From JBDHAC01 sp039589195 (GTDB lineage: Bacteria; Gemmatimonadota; Gemmatimonadetes; Palauibacterales; Palauibacteraceae), in NCBI GenBank assembly GCA_039589195.1, contig JBDHHV010000002.1, positions 1 to 64,000 of the forward strand: a stretch of DNA of 64,000 nt, written 5' to 3'. Shown here piece after piece: positions 16,421-26,200 of the stretch. Below the pieces are notes generated by a model. It did no database searches, was not told the DNA's origin, and saw nothing but the letters and a program-made list of their open reading frames with translations. The position numbers and the translations under genes are program-made. Every line of letters begins with the position of its first letter. Within the stretch, counting starts at the first letter, position 1.

Positions 16421-17587
16421 CTATATCACTTCGAGCCAGGTTCCCGGCTCCTCGACCGGCCAACCGATCGCACCGAGCGCGTTCAACACGTTGCACGAGT
16501 GGTACGCGTAGAGCCAGGTGCCGTTGCCCAGATCCGTCTGTCCGGCGCTACCGCCCAGCAGGAGGTTCAGACCCGTGATCACGGCGCCTTCGACCGTTTC
16601 CACGCCGTTGCTGGTCAGCGTGCCCCCCACGAGGATCAAGCCATCCCAGTCGAAGTTCCCGTTGATGTCCAGATCACCCATCACGGCCAGGGTCCCGCGC
16701 CCGCTGTGACCTGGGCCGGCTGCGAAGTCCGAGTAGTCGGCGACGATCAGCGGCCACTCGTCCGTGTCCACATCGGTCGCGAAGTCGGGGTACCCATCCT
16801 GCGAGACCAGGTAGTCGGCCTGCGCGAAGCTTCCGTCCAGGATGCCCTGCCAGTCGATCCCCGTGTCGAGCAGGAGCTGCAGGGCGGTTTGCGTACTGTC
16901 GATCGCGGGATTGCCATCGACACCCGGAGGCCACGGACCGCCACCCCCTCCCACACCTCCACCGGCCATCGTGAACGTGCTCTGGGGTAGCGCGATACCG
17001 GCCACGTCCTCGCTTCCCGCGACCGAGCACGAGCCGGGTGTCGCCGCGTCGTGACCATCCACGTTCCCCGCCACCCCGTTCTTCAGCAGCCCGGGCGGAG
17101 AGGTGATGGCCGCGTTGACGGAGAACCCGGCCACCTTGTGCAACAGAATCGAATTCACGCGCCGCGCCGCCTGGCCACCCTCCGGTGAGTCGTGCGACCC
17201 GACCGTGTGGAGCCGGTAGAGCGTCGACGAATCATCCACGGCCAGCAGCGTGTCCAACCACACCTGGCCCGTTCCATCCACGTAGTTGTACGTAAGCGTG
17301 TCGGTGTGAACGCGCCCTCGTCCCATAAACTGGGATCGGGCCGCATCGGCCACGTAGAACGCCTTCACGCTGGCGCGGTGATTCTGGTTGATGCGATAGT
17401 CCGTGTTCGAGCGCAGATACCCGGCCGTCGCGATCGCGGTCAGCGCGATCAGCGCGAGGAGTACCGCGCCGAGCGCGAAGCCCGCCTCACCCGGCCCGAC
17501 CTCTCGGCGCCTGAAGGGGTCCCGGGTCGGCACGCCGAGCCGGGGCTGCTCCGACTGTCCATGGGGGAAACGTATCAATCCACGCAT
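16421..17587 (-). CDS. PilX-like pilus assembly/secreted protein (paralogue 2)
   Basis: This 388-residue paralogue of the next gene downstream has a longer leader (about 35 residues), then GFALGAVLLALIALTAIATA as the membrane helix and AFYVADAARSQ. The exported part follows the paralogue almost block for block, including GGQAARRVNSILLHKV, QADYLVSQDGYPDFATDVDT and YHSCNVLNALGAIGWPVEEP. It also has a glycine-rich insert (GGGVGGGGG) that the other lacks. The ATG at 17587 has GGAGAG about eight bases upstream. The region between it and the divergent DUF819 gene (17588-17834) must hold promoters for both; I see no clear riboswitch there. Function is inferred as minor pilin-like or surface-secreted. 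Confidence 0.7.
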   Translation of the reverse strand: MRGLIRFPHGQSEQPRLGVPTRDPFRRREVGPGEAGFALGAVLLALIALTAIATAGYLRSNTDYRINQNHRASVKAFYVADAARSQFMGRGRVHTDTLTYNYVDGTGQVWLDTLLAVDDSSTLYRLHTVGSHDSPEGGQAARRVNSILLHKVAGFSVNAAITSPPGLLKNGVAGNVDGHDAATPGSCSVAGSEDVAGIALPQSTFTMAGGGVGGGGGPWPPGVDGNPAIDSTQTALQLLLDTGIDWQGILDGSFAQADYLVSQDGYPDFATDVDTDEWPLIVADYSDFAAGPGHSGRGTLAVMGDLDINGNFDWDGLILVGGTLTSNGVETVEGAVITGLNLLLGGSAGQTDLGNGTWLYAYHSCNVLNALGAIGWPVEEPGTWLEVI

Positions 17588-17834
17588 ACCGGCAACTCTC
17601 CAAGAAGTCATGACTCCGGACGTCGCGCCTCTGGAGGGCAAGCCCGGTGCCCTATACATCGGCACTCGGTTCTTCACCGTAAGCCGTTGGCGCGATTGCA
17701 CTTTCCGCAACGATTGACATTCGTGCACACCGCAGGGACTACCAGGTGCGTGTGCAAAGAATGACGAAACGGCAAGGACGATCAGGGATCCTGGCCGGCT
17801 CGGTCTGCCGTCGCGCGCTTCGGCGGAAGCCGGA

Positions 17835-19004
17835 ATGATCACCGATCCGTTGGGCCTGGCCACCGTCATTGCAGTCGTCACCGCGCTCGGGCTGTGGCTC
17901 GATCGACAGTTTTCCTGGGCCGCCAAGGTCAGCTCGGCGCTGCTCGTCCTCGCGTTCGGCGCGGTGCTCTCCAACCTCGGAGTCGTCCCGGCGGCCTCGC
18001 CCGTGTACGACGGGATATTCGGCCCGGTCACCTCGCTCGCGATCGCGTGGCTCCTGTTCGGGGTTCGCCTCGGAGACCTGCGCGCTGCGGGGCCGCGCAT
18101 GTTGGGGGCGTTCGGTCTGGCCACCCTGGGGACGGCGGTGGGGGCGCTGATTGCCGCGCTCCTGTTCGCGGGCGCGTTCGACGGCGATGTATGGCGGCTC
18201 GCGGGCGTGCTCACCGGTACGTATTCGGGTGGAAGCATCAACTTCGTGTCGGTCGGGCGGGCGGTGGAGCTACCGACCTCGCTCTTCTCGGCGGCCGCCG
18301 CGGCCGACGCTCTTGTCACGGGGATCTGGATGGGCGCAACGCTGCTGCTTCCGCTTTGGCTCGGGAAGCGCTTTCGGCCCATCCCGGGCCGTGAGCGGCC
18401 CGACGACCCCGGCGCGCGCGGCGGTCCGTCCGGGGAGCGAGCCGGGAATCCCGGAGCGCCAAGCTCACCGCTCGCGGGCGCCGACCTCAGGATCACGGAC
18501 CTGGCGATCTTGATGGCGCTCGGTTTCCTGATCCTCGAGACCTCCGCAGGCTTGCATGCCCTGGTCCCTGCGATTCCCGTGATCCTCTGGCTCACCACAC
18601 TCTCACTCGCCATCGCGCAGCTCCCGGCCGTCCGATCGCTACACGGTGCGCTCCCACTCGGCTATCTCGCACTCCACCTGTTCTTCGTCGTGATCGGGAT
18701 CGGATCGCGGGTGGATGAGATCCTCCGGGTGGGACCCGAGGTGTTTTACATCACGGCGCTGGTGGTTCTCATTCACGGCCTCGTGGTCTACGGAGGCGCC
18801 TGGCTGGCGCGACTGGATATCGGCACTACGTCGGTCGCCTCGCAGGCGGCGGTGGGTGGCCCGTTGAGCGCGGTAGCCCTGGCCATGGCGCGCGGATGGC
18901 CCCGCCTCGCACTCCCCGGAGTCGCGGTCGGTCTTCTCGGTTATGCGGTCGGGACCTACGTCGGTCTTGGGGTGGCGTGGCTCACGCGCGCCCTCATCGG
19001 ATGA
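17835..19004 (+). CDS. DUF819 family membrane protein
   Basis: The 389-residue protein has about ten membrane helices and the family signature GTYSGGSINFVSVGRAVELP followed by AAAAADALVTGIWM. These mark the DUF819 (YjcL-like) proteins, whose transported substrate is unknown. Between helices near residues 185-225 lies a hydrophilic loop rich in Gly, Pro and Arg (RPDDPGARGGPSGERAG), probably cytoplasmic. The C-terminal half repeats the pattern (SVASQAAVGGPLSAVALAMA), as in transporters built from inverted repeats. It stands alone, divergent from the PilX-like pair and convergent with the CRTAC1 operon, with a shared terminator near 19390. Confidence 0.85.
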   Translation: MITDPLGLATVIAVVTALGLWLDRQFSWAAKVSSALLVLAFGAVLSNLGVVPAASPVYDGIFGPVTSLAIAWLLFGVRLGDLRAAGPRMLGAFGLATLGTAVGALIAALLFAGAFDGDVWRLAGVLTGTYSGGSINFVSVGRAVELPTSLFSAAAAADALVTGIWMGATLLLPLWLGKRFRPIPGRERPDDPGARGGPSGERAGNPGAPSSPLAGADLRITDLAILMALGFLILETSAGLHALVPAIPVILWLTTLSLAIAQLPAVRSLHGALPLGYLALHLFFVVIGIGSRVDEILRVGPEVFYITALVVLIHGLVVYGGAWLARLDIGTTSVASQAAVGGPLSAVALAMARGWPRLALPGVAVGLLGYAVGTYVGLGVAWLTRALIG

Positions 19005-19441
19005 CGCGGAGTTTCCGCCCGACAGCTCCACTTTCCGTGGGCTTCCCGAATTTCTGCCAGTGAGAGTATATAGCAGTGGCACGACAGTTCCTTCGCGACC
19101 CCTCTCCGAGCACGGCCCCTCGAAACAGTGGCGCACCGAGTCGCGATGCTCTTTCGTCTCTGGTCCACGTCCCCGACGGCCGACCAGAACCCGAACCCGC
19201 CGTCCCCGATGGCCAACACCGGTGCCAGGCGTGATCGCGCTCGTGCGAGGCGCGTATGCCGGCGGCAACTTCGAGAGCGCCAAGAACACGTTGGCCAGCT
19301 CCAACGAGCAGGGCTGTCCGCTCTGGCCGCCCGGAGCACATGCGGGAGGCATCGACCTCCCGCGCACATGGCGAAAGAGGCCCGGCAGGATGCCGGACCT
19401 CTTTCTTGTTGGTCGAATCTCCAGGTCGCTTGCTGGTGGGT
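19005..19441. other. Intergenic region between convergent genes, no gene recognised
   Basis: About 437 bases lie between the DUF819 gene and the CRTAC1 operon. Open frames cross it on both strands, but none has a plausible start, ribosome binding site or recognisable sequence. It contains a perfect 8-bp hairpin at 19342-19363 (GCGGGAGG/CCTCCCGC) and a strong terminator just after it. Confidence 0.5.
19374..19410. terminator. Bidirectional terminator between the DUF819 and CRTAC1 genes
   Basis: The stem AAAGAGGCCCGGC/GCCGGACCTCTTT (19374-19386 with 19392-19404) has one mismatch and a 5-base loop. It ends in CTTTCTTGTT on plus and CTCTTTCG on minus. The position between two convergent genes suits both. 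Confidence 0.8.
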
Positions 19442-22400
19442 CTACCGGTTCGGCGCGCGGAGGCGGAGCTCGGAGCCTCGCTCCATTACATCTCGGGTGA
19501 TGTTTTCTTCCGAAACCCGTCCATCGGGCCAGTGCACGCGGACCGCGGTGGGACGACCGCTGAACCCCAGCGTCTGAACGGCCTCATCGCGCGACCAGTA
19601 CCCTCCACCGGAGCGCACCTCGCGAAGCGGGCCGAGCTCGTCCTCGTAGATGAGTTGCACGCTCGCACCGATGGCCTGCGGATTCGCCGGGCTTCCAGTC
19701 AAGCGAATCCTGATTCCCGGCGTCGCACCGACGTTTCGATACAACTTTGTCGGCGCGCCATTCTGAGCCACAACGAGATCCACTCGCCCGTCGCGATCGT
19801 AGTCGGCGAACGCCGCGCCTCTCGCGTCCCCGTACACCGCGATTCCGGAGACCTGACCCGGGACGGGGACCAGGCCTCCCCGACCATTACCGCGTAGCCA
19901 CAGGCTCCGGCCCGCATCGTGGCGTGGGATCCCGCGTCGCATCGGGAAGAAGTTCTGCGTGATGAGCACGTCCTCGGCCCCGTCTCCATCCAGGTCCGCC
20001 ACACCCACATGGGACGCGGGCGCGAGCTGGGCCTCGAGCGGGAGCGGGACGGCCTCGAAGTGCGTCCGGCGGTTCAGAAAGAGCATGTGCTGGAGGGTGA
20101 CGACCTGGAGCCGGCCCGCCTGGGCGATGGTCTCGCCAAAGAGATCGTCCAGGTCGGCCGTCACGAAGGCTTCATGCCCTCCGGGACGCCGTTGCAGGAA
20201 CGGAATCCCACGTCCGAGCTGGTCCAGTCGACCCAACGACCGCAGCTTCCCGCCCGGCTCCGGGAGCGCCTCGACGAGATCCAGCGTCCCGTTTCGATCC
20301 AGGTCGCCGTACACGAGCGTATAGCGGTCGTCGTGCTCCGCGTGCTCGGTGTTGCTCCCCCACCCCGTGACCACGAGATCGGGATTCCCGTCCCCGTTCA
20401 GATCGCCAGTCGTCACCCCGTTCCAGCGGCCGAGTGCTTCCCCGAGTCCGAGCGCGTCCGTCGCATCGGTGAACACGCCGCCCTCGTTGCTGAAGACCCG
20501 CACGGGGCCCCACTCGGTCGCGAGCACGAGATCCGGATCACCATCCACATCGATATCCGAGAACACGGCCGCGGTCACGAGACCGACGTCGACGAACGGG
20601 GTGGAAAGTGCCGAGTCGGGGAGAAACCGACCTCCCTCGTTCCGGAGGAGACGCGAGGACGCGGCGATGGGGTACGCGACGGGGATCACCCGGCCACCGA
20701 CGAACAGATCGAGATCCCCATCGCCGTCCACGTCGGCCTGGGCGAGGGCGCCTGCCGTGCTCCGGTCGCCGGGGACGGCCGGCTCGACGGAACCAGCTCG
20801 GGCTCCATCCCCGCCCAGCGACAGGCGCACGACCGATGGGATCGCGATGGCCTCGGCGGGTGAGCTGGCCTCGTAGGACATTTCACCGACGAGAAGATCG
20901 TGTCCCGCTCCCGTCGCACTCGGTCCGGCCGTGCCGGAAGCGCCGGGCTCGGCCGGGAGTCCGAGTACCGTCGTCTGATCCCAGGCCACGTCACCCCAGC
21001 CGTTATCCACCGGCTCGAGCGACCCCGCGTCGTTCCGATAGTAGGCCAGCCGACCGCCGCGTCCACCCGCGATGACCAGGTCGGGGTCACCGTCACCGTC
21101 CGCATCCAACCACGTGACACCGGGACCGAGCTGGCTCAAGCGATTGGGGAGCAAAGGCTGGCGGAGCGCATCGTCGAACGGCGTGTCGACGTGGACGTGT
21201 CCAAGGCTGGCGGACACGTCGATGAAATGTGTCTCCCGCGTCTCTCGCGCGGCTCCCGGTCCTCGCGCGGCTCCCGGTCCCGGCGTGGTGCCTGGCCCGC
21301 CCGCCTCGGGCTGCCCGGTACTGTCCTCCTCGATCTCGTACAGCCGGTTCGGCTGGACGTCGGCGATCCGGGTCTCGCCCCCACCCGGCCACTCAACGAT
21401 CAACTCTAGGGGATCGCCGTCGCCCGCGGCGAAGGTCATGGCTCCGTCGGACGAGGACAGGTAGAAGCCGCCCGCCGTAACCTGCTTCTGCTGCTCCCCG
21501 GCCGGGTGACCGAGAAGCCGCACCCGTGCACCTACTCCGCCGGTGTTGGGTGGCTTTCCGGTCAGGCGCACGGCCACTCGCGCGGCGCCGGACTCGTTTC
21601 GGTACAGGGCCGGTGGATCCCCGTAGCGTGTCACCACCAAATCCCGATCCCCATCGCCGTCCAGGTCGGCCGATGCGATCCCGTGGGAGATGTCGGCCTC
21701 CGCTCCGAACCCCCAGCCCTCGCTCACGTCCTCGAAGGTGGAGCTCCCCCGGTTCCGGAATGCGGCGTTCGGCTGCGGGAGGCTCGGGAAGGTGCTCAAC
21801 TCACGCTGCCAGTCCACCGCGCCGGGCGCGGCTCGGAGGCGCGCGTGCGTGTCCGCATCCAGTTGATCCCACAGGTGCCCGGTGGTGACGAGAAGATCCT
21901 CGTACCCATCCAGATCCACATCCAGGAAGAGCGCGCCCCAGGTCCAATCCGATGCGGCGATGCCCGCCGCCCATGCGACCTCGGCAAACGTCCCGTCACC
22001 CCGATTCAGTTGCAGGGTGTTCCGGTTTACCTGCGGGCGCGGATCGATCTCGCCCGGCGCGACCGGGTCCGGCATCACGCTCGGCACCTGCATCAAGCGG
22101 CGCCCTCGATCACGCGCCAGCATGTCGGTGGTGAGCAGGTCCACGTCCCCATCGCGGTCCAAGTCGGAGAAGTCGACCGTCATGGAGGAGAGGCTCGTGG
22201 TGCGGATCGCGATCGCGGGCGCCGCGCGGAAAACGCCGTCCCCATCGTTCAGCCACACGTGATCCGGACTCGAGAAATCGTTCGCCACGTACAGATCGGC
22301 GTCGCCGTCCAGGTCCCAGTCGTGAAACCGCGCGCTGAGGCCCCAATCTCTCGGCGAGGCGCTCAGCGGCTCCCCTGCTTCGTCCAGAAAGCGCCCGCCG

Positions 22401-23236
22401 GTGAAGTCGATGCGCTCGAACCGGCCGCTCCCGTCGTTGAGATAGAACTCGTCGGGCTCGCCTAGCTCCCAGCGTCTGGTGACGGTGCCTTCCACTTCGA
22501 GCCGATAGTGCCCTTCCAGCTCGGGGGGGAGCCGAACGGCTCCCATCTCATCCGGCCGGATCCGGTCGAACGAGCGCTGCGCGGGAGAGAACACGTCGTC
22601 GGCCTGGCGGGTCTTGTAGTTGGCGACGTAGAGGTCCAGGTCACCGTCCCCGTCGGCATCGGCGAGCGCCGGCGTGGTGCTCCCGGCCTCGGTCATGAAC
22701 CCGGCATCGGGGCGCTCGACGAAGCGGCCGGCGCCATCGTTCAGGAAGAGCCGGTTGCGGGCCCCGTGGACGGTGACGACGAGGTCGAGGTCCTTGTCCG
22801 CATCGACGTCGGCGAAGGCGGCGCCCCGCGCCGCGAGACCGGACAGGGCCAGCCCGGCGCGCTCCGTCACATCCTCGAAATGCAACCTGCCCTGGTTTCG
22901 GTACAACACGCTCTGTCCAGCGACACCGGCGAAGAAGAGGTCGGCGAGCCCGTCTCCGTCCACGTCGCCGATCGCGACCCCGCCACCCTCGGCCAGGATT
23001 CGGTTCTCGAGCCGGCTCTCCTCGGAGACCTCGTACAGGAAAGAGATCCCGGCCCGTCGCGCATCCACCCGCGTGAAGCCCGCCCGGCCGCCACGCACCG
23101 AGAGCGGACGCCAACGGTAGCCGTCCTCTTCCACCCACCCGGGTGGGGGCGAATCACCGCCGCACGCCGCGAGGCTTCCGCCGGCGCCGAGGAGAATGGC
23201 GAGCCATGGCGTTCGGGCAGGCGCCCCCGCTCTCAC
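19442..23236 (-). CDS. CRTAC1/ASPIC-UnbV FG-GAP repeat lipoprotein (paralogue A)
   Basis: The 1264-residue product is a surface or periplasmic lipoprotein (signal WLAILLGAGGSLAAC). It is built of two CRTAC1-like halves. Each is a set of FG-GAP/VCBS blades with calcium-type loops (DVDGDGLADLFF, DADGDGDLDLYV, DLDGDGDRDLVV, DVDGDGDLDLFVGG, DLNGDGNPDLVV). Each half ends in an ASPIC/UnbV domain (GVGARVRLLGHPAGEQQKQV and, at the end, AIGASVQLIYEDELGPLREV). Such proteins are thought to bind extracellular ligands as propellers; the ligand is unknown. I chose the GTG at 23236 because GGGAGG lies four bases upstream. It is the last gene of the S9-CRTAC1-CRTAC1 unit, 42 bases after its paralogue. Confidence 0.88.
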   Translation of the reverse strand: MRAGAPARTPWLAILLGAGGSLAACGGDSPPPGWVEEDGYRWRPLSVRGGRAGFTRVDARRAGISFLYEVSEESRLENRILAEGGGVAIGDVDGDGLADLFFAGVAGQSVLYRNQGRLHFEDVTERAGLALSGLAARGAAFADVDADKDLDLVVTVHGARNRLFLNDGAGRFVERPDAGFMTEAGSTTPALADADGDGDLDLYVANYKTRQADDVFSPAQRSFDRIRPDEMGAVRLPPELEGHYRLEVEGTVTRRWELGEPDEFYLNDGSGRFERIDFTGGRFLDEAGEPLSASPRDWGLSARFHDWDLDGDADLYVANDFSSPDHVWLNDGDGVFRAAPAIAIRTTSLSSMTVDFSDLDRDGDVDLLTTDMLARDRGRRLMQVPSVMPDPVAPGEIDPRPQVNRNTLQLNRGDGTFAEVAWAAGIAASDWTWGALFLDVDLDGYEDLLVTTGHLWDQLDADTHARLRAAPGAVDWQRELSTFPSLPQPNAAFRNRGSSTFEDVSEGWGFGAEADISHGIASADLDGDGDRDLVVTRYGDPPALYRNESGAARVAVRLTGKPPNTGGVGARVRLLGHPAGEQQKQVTAGGFYLSSSDGAMTFAAGDGDPLELIVEWPGGGETRIADVQPNRLYEIEEDSTGQPEAGGPGTTPGPGAARGPGAARETRETHFIDVSASLGHVHVDTPFDDALRQPLLPNRLSQLGPGVTWLDADGDGDPDLVIAGGRGGRLAYYRNDAGSLEPVDNGWGDVAWDQTTVLGLPAEPGASGTAGPSATGAGHDLLVGEMSYEASSPAEAIAIPSVVRLSLGGDGARAGSVEPAVPGDRSTAGALAQADVDGDGDLDLFVGGRVIPVAYPIAASSRLLRNEGGRFLPDSALSTPFVDVGLVTAAVFSDIDVDGDPDLVLATEWGPVRVFSNEGGVFTDATDALGLGEALGRWNGVTTGDLNGDGNPDLVVTGWGSNTEHAEHDDRYTLVYGDLDRNGTLDLVEALPEPGGKLRSLGRLDQLGRGIPFLQRRPGGHEAFVTADLDDLFGETIAQAGRLQVVTLQHMLFLNRRTHFEAVPLPLEAQLAPASHVGVADLDGDGAEDVLITQNFFPMRRGIPRHDAGRSLWLRGNGRGGLVPVPGQVSGIAVYGDARGAAFADYDRDGRVDLVVAQNGAPTKLYRNVGATPGIRIRLTGSPANPQAIGASVQLIYEDELGPLREVRSGGGYWSRDEAVQTLGFSGRPTAVRVHWPDGRVSEENITRDVMERGSELRLRAPNR

Positions 23237-23278
23237 GAATCCTCCCGCCACATGCTCACGAGCCAGTCGCTGGCGCCC

Positions 23279-26200
23279 TCACCGATCCTCCGCCGGGACC
23301 GGCATGGGGATCTCGAGCTCCGTCACTCCTTCCGGCACCGGAGTCTCGGTCACCACGCCCCCGGGCCAACGCACTTCGATGGCGCGCGGTGGCTCGCGCA
23401 GCCCCAGGACCTGGACCAGATCGTTCTGCGACCAGTAGCCGGAGCCTGACTGAATCTCACGCACGGGACCCGACCCGGCGGCGTACAACACCCGCAGGCC
23501 GGCACCGACGCCATGCGGGTTCCCCGGTGGCCCGAGCAGCCGCACGCGGAGACCCGGCTCGGCGCCGACGTTGCGAAACAGGAGCGTGGCGGTGCCGTTC
23601 TGGCTCACGACCAGATCGGTGCGCGCGTCACCGTCGTAGTCGGCGAGCGCCGCTCCGCGGGGGTCGCCGTAGACCGCGACGCCGCTCTCGGTGGCCGGGA
23701 CCGGCTCCAGCGCCCCGCTCCCATCGCCGGCCAGCCACAGGCTCCGACCCGCATCGTATCGCGGGGTCTCGGGCTCCGTCGCGAAGAAGTTCTGCGTCAG
23801 GAACACATCCTCGTGGCCATCCCCCTGGAGATCCGCCACCCCCACGTAGAACGCCGGCGCGACCTGCGCCGCGCTCGGCAGGCGAACGGGCTCGAATCTG
23901 TCTCCACGATTCAGGAAGAGCGTGTGTGACAGGGTCCGGGCCTCCAGCCGAGTCGCCGCGCTCAGTTGCTCGCCAAAGACGGCGGTGAAGGTGGCCTCCG
24001 AGTAGGCCTCGAACGAGGGCACGAAGCGGCGCAGGGCCGGGATGGCTCTCTCGAGCCGGCGCAGGGGCTCGAGCGACGCGATGTCCCCGATCCGGGTGTC
24101 GTGTCTGGCGCGCACCACCTCGTACGTGCCGTTCCCATCCACGTCACCGTGGTACAGGTAGAGTGGGTGCTCCGGCGTCGCCTCGAACCCCGTGTTATCC
24201 CCCCATGAGGTGGCGATCAGGTCCGGGCGGCCGTCCTCGTCCAGATCGCCGCTCGCGAGCCCGTTCCACGGCCCGCTCCACGCGTCGAGTCCGTACTGGC
24301 GCGTGGCGTCCCGGAATGCTCCCGCGTCGTTTCGGAACAGGCGGATCGCCCCCCACTCCAATGCGAGGACCAGATCGGGGTCGCCGTCCTGATCCACGTC
24401 GCTGAACAGTGCAGCCGAGACCATGCCGATCGCCCCCAGCAGGGGGTCCATCCCCGTGTCGGGCTCGAAGACGCCCTCGACGTTCCGGAACAGGCGCGAG
24501 GGGACGGCGGTCGGGTAAACCGTGGGGGCGACGCGCCCCCCGACGAACAGGTCCAGGTCTCCGTCGGCATCCACATCGGCCAGCGCGAGCGGGCCGACGG
24601 TGGGCAACGCACCGGGAACCGCGGGCCCCACGTGCGCGCTGGCACGCCCCGTCCCCAAACCCGCGAGCCGCGCGCGAAGCACCGACGGCACCTCACGGGC
24701 CTCCTGCGGGCTCGAGGCCTCGTAGTTCATCTGGCCGATCAGCAACTCGACCCCGCCATCCGCCGTCGGCAGGCCGAGGATCGTGCTCTGGTCGAGCGAG
24801 GACGCCGGCATCTCAACACTCACCGGGCTCAGGCGCCCGGCGTCGTTTCGATACAGGGCCAGCCGCCCGCCGCTACCACTCCCGACGACGAGGTCCGGGT
24901 CTTCGTCCCCATCCACGTCGATCCACGACACGCCGGGGCCCAGCTGGCTGAGCCGATACGGGAGAAGGGGTTGGCGCAGGAACTCGTCGAACGAGGACTC
25001 GGCATGGGCGTGCCCCAACGGCACCTGCTCGAAGATCAATGCCCCCGCTGCCGTCGCTGGAGCGGACGTGGGGATTCCGGGCGCCGCCTCCGGTTCGCGC
25101 ACCTCGTACAGCCGGTTCGGGACGACGCCGTCGACCCGCGTCGTCTCCCCGCTCGGCCAGCGCACCTCGATCGAAAGCGGGCCATCGCCGCCGGCCGCGA
25201 ACGTGTACGCAGGCTCCGAGCTCGAAAGATACGATGCGGTCGCCGTCACCTCCCTACGCTGCTCGGCCACGGACCCACCCAACACATGGATCGTCGCGCC
25301 GATCCCCCGGGTGTTCGGAGCGAGCCCGTCGAGCCGCACCCTCACACGCGGGGCCGATGACTCGTTCCGCAGGACCAGCGGCGGCGCGTTCAAGCGCGAT
25401 ACGACGAGATCCGAGTCGCCATCCCCGTCCAGATCGCCGCCCGCGATGCCCTGGGCGATGTCCGGCTCCACACCGAACCCCCAGCGCTCCGAGCGCTCGT
25501 CGAACGTGGAGTCGCCCCGGTTGTGGAACGCCAGGTTCGGGAGGAGGAGCGGTGGATACAGCCGGTTCTCCACCTGCCAGTCGATCTGGCCGCGCGCCTC
25601 GCCGGCCCGCATCTGGAGATCCGCGTCGAGCAGATCCCAGGCGTGGCCGGTGGTCAGAAGAAGATCTTCGTACCCATCCAGATCCACATCCAGGAAGAGC
25701 GCGCCCCAGGTCCAATCCGAGCCCGTGATCCCCGCCATCGGCGCCAGGTCGGCGTACGTACCGTCTCCCCGATTGAGCTGCAGGGTATTGCGGGTTCGCT
25801 GCGGGCGGCTCGTCAGGTCGCCGGGGCCGGTGGTGTCCGGCAACATCTGGGGGAGGATCCGCTTGCGGCGTACCTCATCCACCCCTTCCATGTCCGCCGT
25901 GAAGAGATCCTCGACCCCGTCGCGGTCCACGTCGGCGAAGTCCAGCGTCATGCAAGCGAGGCTCGTCGTCCGGATGAGCTCCGGGGGGGCTGCCCGGAAC
26001 CGCCCTCCTCCGTCGTTGATCCAGATGTGGTCGGGGCTCTCGAAGTCGTTGCACACGTACAGGTCGGGTATCGCGTCCCCGTTCAGGTCGTGGAAGCGGA
26101 CGCTCAAGCCCCAGTCGCGCGGCGCCTCGGTCAGGGGCTCGCCGCGCTCGTCGAGGAAGCGTCCGCCGGTGAACGAAACCGGCTCGAACCGGCCCGCACC

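Noticed and set aside
17588..17834. A possible cyclic-di-GMP riboswitch upstream of the PilX-like genes
   Set aside because: Pilus genes are frequent targets, but the conserved GEMM core elements are not present, and only short local hairpins are seen.
17588..18613. A 342-residue upstream extension of the second PilX-like gene
   Set aside because: It lies antisense to the DUF819 gene and is low in recognisable sequence. A normal start with Shine-Dalgarno exists at 17587.
19005..19441. Several 60-240-residue open frames on both strands in the convergent gap
   Set aside because: None has a ribosome binding site or recognisable sequence, and they overlap each other and the terminator hairpins.
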